Shown here one piece after another: positions 1-8,921 of a DNA stretch of 64,000 bases. The position numbers and the translations under genes are program-made. The DNA is from Maritalea sp049801075 (GTDB lineage Bacteria > Pseudomonadota > Alphaproteobacteria > Rhizobiales > Devosiaceae), in contig NZ_JBNAGG010000001.1 in NCBI RefSeq assembly GCF_049801075.1, forward strand, positions 1,178,001-1,242,000, read 5' to 3'. A model generated the notes under the pieces. That model ran no database searches, had not been told where the DNA came from, and worked only from the letters and a program-made list of their open reading frames with translations. The number at the start of each line of letters is the position of its first letter. Within the stretch, counting starts at the first letter, position 1.

Positions 1-1749
1 ACCTTTCAAATGGTCTGGGAATTCACCAGCAGCTTCATAGGTGTAAGTTTTTTCTGGTGAGGCATAGCCCGCCCAAAATGCACCTGATTCCTGCCAAACT
101 GGCGATTGTGCCATGTCGAGATAATAGGCTTGGCCGGGTGTCATCACCACGTCATAGCCCTGCTCGGCAAGCTCCAAGCCAACCTCTGGCTTTTGCCATG
201 CGAACAACAAAGTACCGCCTTCTTTGTCGATACCGCCGCCGTGAGATACTTCATCCCAACCGCCGACAATTTTGCCTTTTTTGCGGATGGTTTTTTGTAC
301 CTTGCCGAGGAAGTGCGCCTGCAATTGCATCGTGCCATTCAAGCGCTCTTCGTTCATCACCTTTTCTGCAGCCGGTGATTGCAGCCAAGAGTTCTCATCC
401 ACTTCATCGCCGCCCACATGGATATATTTGGACGGGAACAGGTCTGAAATTTCTTCCATCACTGTTTCGATGAATTTGTACGTGGCTGGAATGCCCGGGT
501 TGATGGCATTGTTTGGGTAGCCTTGGATCGAGCGGTAATTGTCATCTGGCTCTTCAGGGTCGCGCAACTCAGGATAAGCTGCCAACACGGCGTTACAGTG
601 ACCCGGAATATCCAATTCTGGCATAATCTCAACATTGAGCGCCTGCCCGTGAATGATCAATTCCTTGATTTCTTCCTGGGTGTAGAAGCCGCCTGTTGAT
701 TCATGACCTGCACCCAATTGTGCGGGCATGGCGTGGCCTTCGCCCATCACAGCCCCATCTTTGGTGAGGTTTGGATAGCCTTTAATTTCCACGCGCCAGC
801 CTTCATCGTCAGACAAGTGCCAGTGGAATTTGTTCAGCTTGTTCCACGCCAAAATGTCGATGAAACGTTCAACTGCATCTGTTGGGTAGAATTGACGAGA
901 CACGTCCAAATGAGACCCGCGCCATTCATAGCGTGGGGCATCTTTGATTTCGCCTGATGTTGGGAATTTGAACTTGGTCGGCTCAGCTTTTGCCCCGTCC
1001 ATCATGTGCGACAGGGTGATCAAACCATAGTTCAAACCAGCTTTGTCACCATAGGTCAAAACAACTTCGTCTTTGGCAAACGAAAGCTCATAGGCTTCGC
1101 TGGCCAAAGCGGCGTTGTTCACCAAAGTCAATTTGCGACCGCCGGGCACATTTGTCAGGCGCAAACGGTCTGGCAATTCGTGCTTCAGGCGCTTGGCCAA
1201 TGCAGCCACGTTGTTGATCGCGCGCTTCTCGTCAGCGCTTGTGCCTTCGGCAGCGCACAGCACCACTGGTGGCGTATCAAAATCACTGACGGCAACATGG
1301 TTTGGCCATGGCACCACAGCAATTGGGTCAGTCAATTTACCTTCTGGGACAAGATTGCCGGCAAACTCACTTGGGCGACCTTCAATTTGCAAATCGCCTG
1401 CGTCCACATCCACATGCGACCCGTCCTCAAGGGTCACATAACCAGATTTTGGCCCGTCCATACGGTGTTGGGCATTGCTGGTCAGGTTTTGAACGGTGAA
1501 TTCCCAAGTCTCGCCATCAGCCACAACAATATTGTCGAGCGGATCAAACTGGTGGAAATTGGCAAAGCGTTTCACAAAAGTGGCATTTTCCACTTCAACG
1601 TCAGCTTTTACACGCATCAAACCTGTGTAGGACAATCGAAAATTTTTCAGGTCTGCGCCAGAAAGGTTCGTCAGCGCCAGCTTCATCTTCGCTGGCTCCT
1701 CCCCGCGGTCCACCCATGTGGCCTCAAGACGGAATTTTGGCGTTGACAT
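1..1749 (-). CDS. Beta-N-acetylhexosaminidase, GH20 (3' end cut by window)
   Basis: Glycoside hydrolase family 20 enzyme that removes terminal GlcNAc from chitin-type or peptidoglycan-derived oligosaccharides. The visible 583 codons include an N-terminal beta-rich part (about residues 1-190), a GH20b-like stretch, and the TIM barrel with a HLSDDEGWR segment and HVGGDEV, whose D448 and E449 are the catalytic pair. No signal peptide is seen, so it probably acts in the cytoplasm on imported oligosaccharides. The ATG at 1749 follows AGAGG by 8 nt. It is the last visible gene of the ridA-rpiR-SDR operon, 47 nt after the SDR stop. The C-terminus lies outside the window. Confidence 0.93.
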   Translation of the reverse strand, partial: MSTPKFRLEATWVDRGEEPAKMKLALTNLSGADLKNFRLSYTGLMRVKADVEVENATFVKRFANFHQFDPLDNIVVADGETWEFTVQNLTSNAQHRMDGPKSGYVTLEDGSHVDVDAGDLQIEGRPSEFAGNLVPEGKLTDPIAVVPWPNHVAVSDFDTPPVVLCAAEGTSADEKRAINNVAALAKRLKHELPDRLRLTNVPGGRKLTLVNNAALASEAYELSFAKDEVVLTYGDKAGLNYGLITLSHMMDGAKAEPTKFKFPTSGEIKDAPRYEWRGSHLDVSRQFYPTDAVERFIDILAWNKLNKFHWHLSDDEGWRVEIKGYPNLTKDGAVMGEGHAMPAQLGAGHESTGGFYTQEEIKELIIHGQALNVEIMPELDIPGHCNAVLAAYPELRDPEEPDDNYRSIQGYPNNAINPGIPATYKFIETVMEEISDLFPSKYIHVGGDEVDENSWLQSPAAEKVMNEERLNGTMQLQAHFLGKVQKTIRKKGKIVGGWDEVSHGGGIDKEGGTLLFAWQKPEVGLELAEQGYDVVMTPGQAYYLDMAQSPVWQESGAFWAGYASPEKTYTYEAAGEFPDHLKG

Positions 1750-1796
1750 AATATGTTCCTCTTAAATCTTAGGGACGGAAATCGACAGGATTTCCT

Positions 1797-2588
1797 CTAA
1801 TAGTCTTCTGATTGTGCAAAGGTGCCGGCCAATTCCGCCTGCCCTGCAGTTAGCCCGCAATCCACAGGCAGACAGGCGCCTGAAATTGCAGCCGCAGCTG
1901 GAGACGAAATAAAGCTCACCACATTTGCGATGTCGACAGGGTCGGCAACACGCTGCAAGGGATACCAGCGTTTTGCATCCTCAAATACTTGAGGATTTTT
2001 CTTGGCCCGTTCGTCCCATGCTTGGGTGCGCACGGTGCCAGGGGCAATCGCATTGGCGCGAATGCCATATTTGCCATATTCAACTGCCACCAAACGGGTG
2101 AAGTGAATAAGGCTTGCCTTCGCGGCGCTATAGCCTGGGTGTCCGAAAACGCCCAAACCATTGACCGATGCAATATTGGTCAACACGCCCTTATTGGCGA
2201 TCAAATCCTGCTCGATGGCTTTGAAACATGCAAAGGCACCCAGCTGATTGATTTTAAAATCTTGTTGAAAATTCTCGACAGTAGCCTGCTGCAAGCTCTC
2301 TGCTGTGATGGCGCCCACATTGTTCACCAACAATGAAATTGCGCCCAGCGCCCGCCCGGCTTCCACCATTTTGGCGCGGTCATCCGCGTCCAAAATATCG
2401 CAAATCAGGGATTCGCCCTTGCCGCCGGCTTCGCGCACTTGGCGGATGGTTTCATCATTAGGTTCTTGCGCAATATCGAGTGCCAAAACCGCAAAGCCAT
2501 CTTTCGCTAGCTCCACACAAATGGCGCGACCAATGTCGCCGCCAGCGCCTGTGACGATGGCTGTCTTTTGTTGTGTTTGATCAGACAC
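1797..2588 (-). CDS. SDR-family NAD(P)-dependent oxidoreductase
   Basis: Classical short-chain dehydrogenase of 263 residues. It has the nucleotide-binding TGAGGDIG near residue 14, the NNVG motif near residue 89, and the catalytic YSAAK with its upstream Ser in IASVNG. Substrate is not readable from sequence; in an amino-sugar locus a sugar or hydroxy-acid alcohol is likely. The GTG start at 2588 is placed by a GGAG 8 nt upstream that overlaps the end of the RpiR gene, and only 3 nt separate the two genes. It is transcribed with the regulator and the hexosaminidase. Confidence 0.85.
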   Translation of the reverse strand: MSDQTQQKTAIVTGAGGDIGRAICVELAKDGFAVLALDIAQEPNDETIRQVREAGGKGESLICDILDADDRAKMVEAGRALGAISLLVNNVGAITAESLQQATVENFQQDFKINQLGAFACFKAIEQDLIANKGVLTNIASVNGLGVFGHPGYSAAKASLIHFTRLVAVEYGKYGIRANAIAPGTVRTQAWDERAKKNPQVFEDAKRWYPLQRVADPVDIANVVSFISSPAAAAISGACLPVDCGLTAGQAELAGTFAQSEDY

Positions 2589-2591
2589 GAT

Positions 2592-3458
2592 CTAATCTCC
2601 AAGTACTTGTGTATCGTCCTCATCGCGATAGGTCACCAATTGCCGCTTAATGCGGCGCAGCGGTTCAATCGCGCTATCTTTGCGTCTGATCGCCACCAAA
2701 AAGGCGATCATGTCGATTGCGGCCAAAAAGGCATATCGCGCCGATGATGGGCGCAACACATCTGTGCCCTCTGGCAAATCCACGGCCAGACTAAGATTGC
2801 TGGATTGCGCCACAATGCTCTCACCTTTGGTGATACTTGCTGTGTATGCGCCGTAGCCAGCGGCCACTTCAAGCGCCCGTGCCAATTCTCGGTTGCGGCC
2901 AGAAATGGAAAGCCCGATCACCATATCATCTTCGCCCAAGGTTGAGGCTGTCATCAATTGCATGGAATGGTCTTCCGATGCGGTGACGCGCAAGCCCAAC
3001 CGGAACAGTCGGTTTTGCACCTCATGAGCAAACAATGATGAATTGCCGCCTGACCCGAAGGCATAGATCATTTTGGCGTTTAGAATTTGCGCCGCAAATT
3101 CCTCCACCACCTCAGCGTTTACATTTTCGTGCAACACATTGAGGGTGGATTGCGCACGACCCATCACTGTATCGATCACCTCTTGCGTGCTGGTGACCTT
3201 GATTTCAGGCTCCAGATAACGCGTGCCGATAAAAGCAGACTGTGCGAGCCGCACTTTAAACTCTGAAAAAGAGTTGCACCCCAAGCGACGGCAAAAGCGG
3301 GTAACGGTTGGCGGCGACACGTCCGCGCGCGCCGCCAATTCGATAATGGAGGCATTCACTGCAAATTGTTTGTCTTCGAAAACAATTTCTGCAATGCGCT
3401 GCTCAGAGCGGGAAAGCTCTGAAAGCTGCTTTTGCAATGTGGCAATGATATCCGCCAT
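2592..3458 (-). CDS. RpiR/MurR-family transcriptional regulator
   Basis: DNA-binding regulator of 288 residues. An N-terminal RpiR-type helix-turn-helix covers about residues 1-77, with the recognition region around SPPTVTRFCRRLG. A SIS sugar-phosphate-binding domain follows at about residues 125-265, with the YAFGSGGNSS loop and VIGLSISGRN. Family members sense phosphosugars such as MurNAc-6-P, GlcNAc-6-P or GlcN-6-P. Its position between ridA and the SDR/hexosaminidase genes makes it the obvious local regulator, and the dyads at 3898-3916, 13127-13145 and 13201-13219 are candidate targets. Repressor or activator action cannot be told from sequence. Confidence 0.9.
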   Translation of the reverse strand: MADIIATLQKQLSELSRSEQRIAEIVFEDKQFAVNASIIELAARADVSPPTVTRFCRRLGCNSFSEFKVRLAQSAFIGTRYLEPEIKVTSTQEVIDTVMGRAQSTLNVLHENVNAEVVEEFAAQILNAKMIYAFGSGGNSSLFAHEVQNRLFRLGLRVTASEDHSMQLMTASTLGEDDMVIGLSISGRNRELARALEVAAGYGAYTASITKGESIVAQSSNLSLAVDLPEGTDVLRPSSARYAFLAAIDMIAFLVAIRRKDSAIEPLRRIKRQLVTYRDEDDTQVLGD

Positions 3459-3483
3459 CGATCCGCCTTTTTGTTACCAGACC

Positions 3484-3873
3484 CTATTTACGGCTTGGAT
3501 CAAAGGCAATGCAATCCACTTCAACCTTACAATCGACCATTAAGCTCGATTGTACACAGGCGCGTGCAGGTGGATGTTCGCCAAAGTAAGATTTGTAAAC
3601 GCCATTGAACGACCAAAAGTCACGTGGATCATCCAGCCATACGCCAACGCGCACAACATGTTCCATGCCGTAACCAGCTTCTTCCAAAATCGCGATTAGG
3701 TTCTTGATCGCCACATGGGTTTGCTCAACAATATTGCCACCGACGATTTCGCCGTCTTTCATGGCCACTTGGCCAGAAACATGCAGCCAGCCATCGGCTT
3801 CAACAGCGCGCGCAAATGGCAGATTTTGACCGCCCGCACCAGATTTTTCCGCCCCATAACGCTTAATCGTCAT
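3484..3873 (-). CDS. RidA-family enamine/imine deaminase
   Basis: A 129-residue YjgF/YER057c/UK114 fold protein. RidA proteins hydrolyse reactive enamine and imine intermediates made by PLP enzymes. The C-terminal part keeps the substrate-binding Arg in PPARACVQ and the Glu of KVEVDCIAF. The ATG at 3873 has GGAGA 7 nt upstream. It is the first gene of the leftward operon and is divergent from the NTF2/M81/PLP-enzyme set. A PLP enzyme is encoded at 6024-7091, so detoxifying its released intermediate is a reasonable inference. Confidence 0.88.
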   Translation of the reverse strand: MTIKRYGAEKSGAGGQNLPFARAVEADGWLHVSGQVAMKDGEIVGGNIVEQTHVAIKNLIAILEEAGYGMEHVVRVGVWLDDPRDFWSFNGVYKSYFGEHPPARACVQSSLMVDCKVEVDCIAFDPSRK

Positions 3874-3897
3874 TGATCGTCTCCAAATTATTCAGCG

Positions 3898-3916
3898 ATG
3901 TAAATTATTTTCTTAT
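3898..3916. promoter_or_regulatory. Candidate RpiR operator in the divergent promoter region
   Basis: The 19-bp stretch ATGTAAA-TTATT-TTCTTAT lies 25 bp in front of ridA and 82 bp in front of the divergent gene. It resembles the two better dyads in front of the Gfo/Idh/MocA gene (TATGAAA-N5-TTTCRTA). The match is imperfect and assignment to RpiR is inference. Confidence 0.35.
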
Positions 3917-3998
3917 CGATTGACATATGAGCAGAAATCATCCAGTTTTTCTATAGGAATTTTAACAAAAATGAAAATTTTTTGCCGAGTAAAGTATC

Positions 3999-4505
3999 GT
4001 GACATCAAGACAGAATCCTTTCGTAGAATCAGACACTGCACGCCACCAAATTTGGGAAATGTTGGTGGATCGTGACATCAAAGCTTTCATCGCTGCCGAT
4101 TGGTCTATGGTCGAAAATGACTTTGTAGAACAAGGCTTTATGGGAGTTCATGGCCACAATGCCTCTAATCCTGATCATTGGCGCTTGGCGTTCCCAAGCC
4201 TCAAAGATTATGCGGATGAGTGGTTGCGTCAGGCCCATGATTTCCAAAAAGAATCGCAAGCTGGCGCCTTTGCAGGCGACCCAATGGACGCAATTTTCAA
4301 TGCAACTGTGTTGCGGGACATTGAAATTAACGGCGACAAAGCCATTGTGCATAAGAAATTTGATGGTCGCATTCCGCGCGCGGATGGCACAAGTGATCGT
4401 ATGTTGTGGCAGACCGTTTATTATTGCGCCAATGTTGGTGGCAGCTGGAAAATTACCGGCTTCACAGGCTATTTGCCGAACCCAATGGGTGGTGAAAGAG
4501 CTTAA
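3999..4505 (+). CDS. NTF2/SnoaL-like protein of unknown function
   Basis: A 168-residue protein with the composition and ending of a cystatin-like NTF2 fold: helical N-terminus, then VLRDIEINGDKAIVHKKF and a terminal strand around WKITGFTGYLP. Such proteins are small isomerases, dehydratases or ligand-binding partners; the substrate is unknown. The start is the GTG at 3999, as no in-frame ATG is nearby before residue 21; the ribosome-binding site is weak. It lies 5 nt before the M81 peptidase gene and probably begins the plus-strand operon. Confidence 0.6.
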   Translation: MTSRQNPFVESDTARHQIWEMLVDRDIKAFIAADWSMVENDFVEQGFMGVHGHNASNPDHWRLAFPSLKDYADEWLRQAHDFQKESQAGAFAGDPMDAIFNATVLRDIEINGDKAIVHKKFDGRIPRADGTSDRMLWQTVYYCANVGGSWKITGFTGYLPNPMGGERA

Positions 4506-4510
4506 GCACT

Positions 4511-5992
4511 ATGGCAAATAAGCGCGTTTTCTCGGCGGCATTGGCTACCGAATCCAATACTTTTTCGCCGATCGCAATTGATCGGCGGGGTTTTGAGGCA
4601 TCTCTTTACGCCCGTCCAGGCACCCACCCTGAGACCCCGACCCTTTGCTCTGCTGTCCTCCCATTAGGGCGCAAATGGGCAAAGGAGAAGCAGTGGACCT
4701 TCATTGAAGGCACTGCTGCATGGGCAGACCCCGCCGGCATCATTAATCAACGCGCATTTGAAAGCTTGCGCGATGAGATTTTGGATCAAATCCAGCAAGC
4801 GATGCCGCTTGATGCGGTTGCGTTGGGATTGCATGGGGCGATGGTTGCCGCAGGCTATGATGATCCAGAAGGCGATTTATTGGCGCGCGTTCGTGAAATT
4901 GTGGGGGAAGATTGCGTGATCTGCGCCACCTTTGATCCCCACAGCCAACTCACGCAAAAACGGGTTGATCAACTCGATTTCTTTATTGCGTTCAAAGAGT
5001 TTCCGCACATTGATTTTGTAGATCGTGCAGATGATTTGTACCGCATTTTGGATGCCACCCTCGCGGGCGAGGTAAAACCCGAAGTGAGCGTATTTGATTG
5101 TAAGATGATCGATGTGTTCCCCACTTCGAGGCAGCCCATGCGCAGCTTTGTGGACAAGATGATTGCCTTGGAAAAGAGCGATGCAGATATTTTGTCCCTA
5201 TCGCTTATCCACGGTTTCATGGCTTCTGACGTGCCTGAGATGGGCACGAAAATGGTGGTGGTCACAGACAATAAAAAGCAAAAGGGCGATCAACTTGCGC
5301 GCGAGCTTGGGCTCGATGTGTTTGCCATGCGGGGCAAGAGCATGCCGGAACAACCGGACGAAGTGCAAGCAGTCGCTGACGCGCTGGCCACAGCCAAGGG
5401 CGCACAAAAGCCAGTTGTTCTCACTGATATGTGGGACAATCCTGGTGGCGGCACCGCAGGTGATGCGACCGTAATTTTGGAAGAATTGATCGAACACGGC
5501 GCGACCAATGTTGCTGTCGGCACCATTTGGGACCCCATTGCGGTGCAGATCTGCTTTGCAGCGGGCGAAGGCGCAGAAATTCCGCTGCGCTTTGGCGCAA
5601 AATCGGCTCCTTTTACTGGCAATCCAGTGGACAAACGGGTGAAAGTTGAAAAGCTGGTCAGTAATGCCGAGCATCGTTTTGGCGATAGCTATGTGCCCAT
5701 GGGCGATATTGCCACCATCAGCTTTGATGGCATTGAGGTGATCCTCAATTCAACGCGCTGCCAGAGCTTTGGCAAAAGCCTATTTGACGTAGGCGGTGTG
5801 GATTGGGCGGCAAAGGATATTTTGCTGATCAAATCGACCAATCATTTCTATGATTCATTTGCGCCAATCGCCGAAAAGATCATTTATTGTTCTGCCGGAC
5901 GGCCTTACCCTAATGATCCAGCAACAACGGATTATCAAAAAGCGCCAAAAAACATTTGGCCCAAAGTCGCTGATCCGCATAATCTGGGCTAA
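4511..5992 (+). CDS. M81-family metallopeptidase (MlrC-like)
   Basis: A 493-residue homologue of MlrC, the last peptidase of the microcystin-degradation pathway. The N-terminal DUF1485 region starts with the typical SAALATESNTFSP and includes ALGLHGAMV and the metal-site FDPH around residue 140. The C-terminal part has DNPGGGTAGD and ends with a typical STNHFYDSFAPIA segment. Most members of this family are not toxin-degrading; they probably cleave small peptides or D-amino-acid derivatives. It sits between an NTF2-like gene and a PLP enzyme and is likely co-transcribed with both. No signal peptide is seen. Confidence 0.88.
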   Translation: MANKRVFSAALATESNTFSPIAIDRRGFEASLYARPGTHPETPTLCSAVLPLGRKWAKEKQWTFIEGTAAWADPAGIINQRAFESLRDEILDQIQQAMPLDAVALGLHGAMVAAGYDDPEGDLLARVREIVGEDCVICATFDPHSQLTQKRVDQLDFFIAFKEFPHIDFVDRADDLYRILDATLAGEVKPEVSVFDCKMIDVFPTSRQPMRSFVDKMIALEKSDADILSLSLIHGFMASDVPEMGTKMVVVTDNKKQKGDQLARELGLDVFAMRGKSMPEQPDEVQAVADALATAKGAQKPVVLTDMWDNPGGGTAGDATVILEELIEHGATNVAVGTIWDPIAVQICFAAGEGAEIPLRFGAKSAPFTGNPVDKRVKVEKLVSNAEHRFGDSYVPMGDIATISFDGIEVILNSTRCQSFGKSLFDVGGVDWAAKDILLIKSTNHFYDSFAPIAEKIIYCSAGRPYPNDPATTDYQKAPKNIWPKVADPHNLG

Positions 5993-6023
5993 CCAAATCA
6001 AACGCGCCAAGCGGGAAATCATA

Positions 6024-7091
6024 ATGACTGAAAACAACTCGATTTATAATCTGAGTACGCCTGTTGTGCTGATCGATGAGACCATCGTGGATGCGAATAT
6101 CAAGCGGGTACAATCCTATCTGGATCAGGCGGGCAAAAAGTCGCGCCCGCATATCAAAACCCACAAGATCCCACGCTTTGCGCAAAAGCAGCTTGATGCT
6201 GGTGCCATCGGTATTACCTGCCAAAAGGTCTCCGAGGCGCAAGTGTTTGCGGATGCAGGCATCAAAGACATTATGTTGACCTTCAACATTGTTGGCGCTG
6301 AGAAGATGGAACCACTGCGCAATCTGAATGAGCAGGTGACCTTGTCTGTGGTTGCTGACAGCACCACAACAATTGAGGGTCTCGCCACTGCTTTTGATGA
6401 CCACAAGCCTTTGACCGTACTTGTGGAATGCGACACAGGTGGCGGACGCTGCGGCGTTCAATCGCCCGACGAAGCGCTTGAGTTGGCGCGGAAAATCGAT
6501 GCCGCATCCGGTCTCACATTTGGTGGGCTGATGACCTACCCGTCGCCCAATGGCGAAGATGCGGTGGACCAATTTTTCAATGACACCAAGGCCTTGCTCG
6601 ATGAAGCGGGCATTGCCTGCCCCGTGCTGTCGAGCGGCGGGTCGCCTAGCCTTTATTCGGCCGAGAAGGCCAAGTCAGCCACCGAACATCGTGCAGGGAC
6701 GTATATCTACAACGACCGATCGTTGGTGCGTGCAGGCCATTGCACATTTGACGATTGCGCCATGACCATTTTGGCCACTGTTGTGTCGCGGCCAACTGCC
6801 GATCGGGCTGTGCTGGACGCGGGTTCAAAGGCCCTCACCTCGGACCTGCTTGGGTTTACAGACTTCGGCTACATTGTCGATTATCCGCAAGCGGTGATCA
6901 GCGGCCTCTCTGAAGAACATGCTGTTGTGGACCTTTCCGCCTGCAAGGAAAAGCCGAAGGTTGGCGATAAAGTCCGCATCATCCCAAACCACACTTGCGT
7001 GGTGAGCAATTTGATGGATCAAGTTGCGTTGCACCGTGACGGGCAGTTCATCGAAATGGTGGATGTGGCTGCGCGCGGTCGAGTTTGGTAA
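6024..7091 (+). CDS. DSD1-family PLP enzyme, D-threonine aldolase-like
   Basis: A fold-type III (alanine racemase N-domain) PLP enzyme of 355 residues. The PLP lysine is in RPHIKTHKIP near residue 40. A C-terminal metal-binding domain ends with RIIPNHTCVVSNL, the His-x-Cys zinc ligands of D-threonine aldolase and D-serine dehydratase. Expected reactions are retro-aldol cleavage or dehydration of a D-beta-hydroxy amino acid. The frame is open further upstream inside the M81 gene, but the ATG at 6024 gives the standard N-terminus for the family. RidA across the divergent promoter could handle its enamine product. Confidence 0.87.
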   Translation: MTENNSIYNLSTPVVLIDETIVDANIKRVQSYLDQAGKKSRPHIKTHKIPRFAQKQLDAGAIGITCQKVSEAQVFADAGIKDIMLTFNIVGAEKMEPLRNLNEQVTLSVVADSTTTIEGLATAFDDHKPLTVLVECDTGGGRCGVQSPDEALELARKIDAASGLTFGGLMTYPSPNGEDAVDQFFNDTKALLDEAGIACPVLSSGGSPSLYSAEKAKSATEHRAGTYIYNDRSLVRAGHCTFDDCAMTILATVVSRPTADRAVLDAGSKALTSDLLGFTDFGYIVDYPQAVISGLSEEHAVVDLSACKEKPKVGDKVRIIPNHTCVVSNLMDQVALHRDGQFIEMVDVAARGRVW

Positions 7092-7213
7092 TTGCACTCA
7101 AAGAATATCCTTTGGCGGGAATTTAACGCATATCGTCATTTCCGCCACTGGAATTTGCGCTAAAATTTTAGAAAACTCCAAGAAATTACACCGTAACTAC
7201 ATTGGAGTTTTAC

Positions 7214-7609
7214 ATGTCTCGGACAGAACTTTTATTCACCGCCATCTCCACCTATCTTGACGCCATCTATTATTGCGATGTCGAAAAACTGGATGCGGTG
7301 TTTCACCCCTCTTCCACTTTGTTTGATGCGGATAATGGTGAGATATTTGTCGACCCCATTGCAAGCTTTCGCGCTGACGTGGCCAGCCGCCCCTCGCCTG
7401 CCAGTTTCAACCAAAAACGATATGATCAAATCATCACCATTGATTGGCTGTCGCCATTGAGCACCACAGTGAAGCTGCGGTTGCATTCCCGCACCAGCAT
7501 CTTTGTGGACCATTTGAACTTTGTGTGGGATGAGCAAAGGGGTTGGCAAATCGTTGCGAAGATTTGGCATTTGGAAGGTGCGTGCGAGCTGGAAGTGATC
7601 CCCGCCTAA
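7214..7609 (+). CDS. NTF2-like (putative lumazine-binding) protein
   Basis: A 131-residue SnoaL/NTF2-fold protein of the type often called putative lumazine-binding. Features are an N-terminal helix (TAISTYLDAIYYCDVEKL), a HPSS segment and a C-terminal strand WQIVAKIWH. The ATG at 7214 is chosen because GGAG lies 6 nt upstream, inside a possible earlier TTG. It is 122 nt after the PLP-enzyme gene and may be in the same transcript. Function is unknown; being the second NTF2-fold gene in this short set suggests a shared substrate. Confidence 0.65.
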   Translation: MSRTELLFTAISTYLDAIYYCDVEKLDAVFHPSSTLFDADNGEIFVDPIASFRADVASRPSPASFNQKRYDQIITIDWLSPLSTTVKLRLHSRTSIFVDHLNFVWDEQRGWQIVAKIWHLEGACELEVIPA

Positions 7610-7621
7610 ATCACGAGCCCC

Positions 7622-7652
7622 GAAAAAAAGAACCCCATCCAAGGATGGGGTT
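7622..7652 (-). terminator. Rho-independent terminator of the sugar ABC operon
   Basis: Read on the minus strand, AACCCCATCC pairs with GGATGGGGTT and is followed directly by a run of seven T. It lies 67 nt after the stop of the ATPase gene, closing the leftward transporter operon and separating it from the convergent plus-strand genes. Confidence 0.9.
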
Positions 7653-7718
7653 CCGGCCCGTGGGGAGGAGCCAAGAAAGTCTCATATGAGATTTTCGTAA
7701 TTGGGTAACTGACCCAAT

Positions 7719-8855
7719 CTATTTCATATCTGGCAAGCTCAGATCCTTGAACTCGATTTTACGCTCATAAACGCGGCCATCTGCATCGAACAAATGGCAA
7801 TCTTTTGCGTTGAAGCGCAGCTTGAAGTCTTGGCCAGCTTTAAGTGGTGCGGAACCGCTTTGAACTGTGCAGAACACTTCGTCTACACCCTTGCGGTTGG
7901 CATAGCCCACAGTGTGGATGCCCAAGCGCTCAACCACATTGGCGGTCAAATCAAGTGTGATCTCACCGTTTTCGAGGTCAGTGTGCTCTGGACGAATGCC
8001 AAGTGTGAGCTTTTGGCCCGCAATTTTATCTTCATCATGGGGATGAACAGGCAACACAAATTCGCCGGCATCTGGAATTTCGACCCGCACACCATCTTTA
8101 TCCGCGCCCTTACCGACGGCTTCAATGAAGTTCATCTTAGGGTTGCCGATAAAGCCTGCCACGAACAAATTATCTGGCTTGTGATATAGCTCAAGCGGTG
8201 TGCCCACTTGCGCAATGTGCCCACCATCCAACACTACGATCCGGTCAGCCATGGTCATGGCTTCCACTTGGTCGTGTGTCACGTAAATCATTGTGGCATC
8301 GAGATCATGGTGAAGCTTTGTCAGCTCAACACGCATGGTGGCCCGCAGCGCCGCATCTAGGTTTGACAACGGTTCGTCAAACAAGAATACGCTCGGCTCC
8401 CGCACAATCGCACGGCCAATTGCCACACGTTGGCGCTGACCACCAGACAATTCACCCGGACGGTGATCAAGGCGTGGTGTCAAATGCAGAATTTCTGCAG
8501 CCTTACGTACTTTTTGATCAACCTCTTCGTTTGATTTTTTCTCAACACGCAGAGGGAAAGCGATATTTTCATACACGCTCATATGTGGATATAGCGCATA
8601 AGATTGGAACACCATCGCGATGCCCCGTTTAACTGGTGGCAATGTGTTGACGATCTTGTCATCAATCACAACATCACCAGCTGTAATTTCTTCTAGGCCG
8701 GCAATCATGCGCAACAAAGTTGACTTGCCGCAACCTGATGGTCCGACGAACACGATGAACTCACCATGTTTTACGTCAAGTGAAACGCCCTGAATGACCT
8801 CAACGTCGCCGTAGCTTTTTTTAACGTTATCGAGTTTGAGTTGACCCACGGTCAT
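7719..8855 (-). CDS. Sugar ABC transporter ATP-binding protein (UgpC/MalK type)
   Basis: The 378-residue ATPase of a CUT1 sugar importer. Motifs in order are Walker A GPSGCGKST (about 38-46), Q-loop, signature LSGGQRQRVAIGRAI, Walker B VFLFDEPLSNLD and the switch His in THDQVEAMTMADR. A C-terminal MalK-type TOBE/OB region with GIRPEHTDL completes it. Last gene of the operon gfo-permease-permease-SBP-ATPase. The ATG at 8855 has a G-run immediately upstream, so the GTG two codons later is an equally possible start by spacing. The substrate is presumably chito- or amino-sugar oligosaccharide, by context. Confidence 0.92.
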   Translation of the reverse strand: MTVGQLKLDNVKKSYGDVEVIQGVSLDVKHGEFIVFVGPSGCGKSTLLRMIAGLEEITAGDVVIDDKIVNTLPPVKRGIAMVFQSYALYPHMSVYENIAFPLRVEKKSNEEVDQKVRKAAEILHLTPRLDHRPGELSGGQRQRVAIGRAIVREPSVFLFDEPLSNLDAALRATMRVELTKLHHDLDATMIYVTHDQVEAMTMADRIVVLDGGHIAQVGTPLELYHKPDNLFVAGFIGNPKMNFIEAVGKGADKDGVRVEIPDAGEFVLPVHPHDEDKIAGQKLTLGIRPEHTDLENGEITLDLTANVVERLGIHTVGYANRKGVDEVFCTVQSGSAPLKAGQDFKLRFNAKDCHLFDADGRVYERKIEFKDLSLPDMK

Positions 8856-8882
8856 CCCCCCCTAATTTGCGGTTTTCGTTGC

Positions 8883-8905
8883 GGGGCCCGCCGATGGCGG
8901 ACCCC
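8883..8905 (-). promoter_or_regulatory. Intercistronic hairpin between SBP and ATPase genes
   Basis: GGGGCCCGCC and GGCGGACCCC form a stem with one mismatch around a 3-nt loop, between the binding-protein stop and the ATPase start. No T-run follows on the minus strand, so it is more likely an mRNA-stabilising hairpin that raises binding-protein yield than a terminator. Confidence 0.55.
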
Positions 8906-8921
8906 ACGTTTTTGCAAAAGC

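Noticed and set aside
1006..1746. Long rightward open frame opposite the hexosaminidase
   Set aside because: It is antisense to a clear GH20 gene, has no family features and no ribosome-binding site. The open frame is a side effect of the coding strand.
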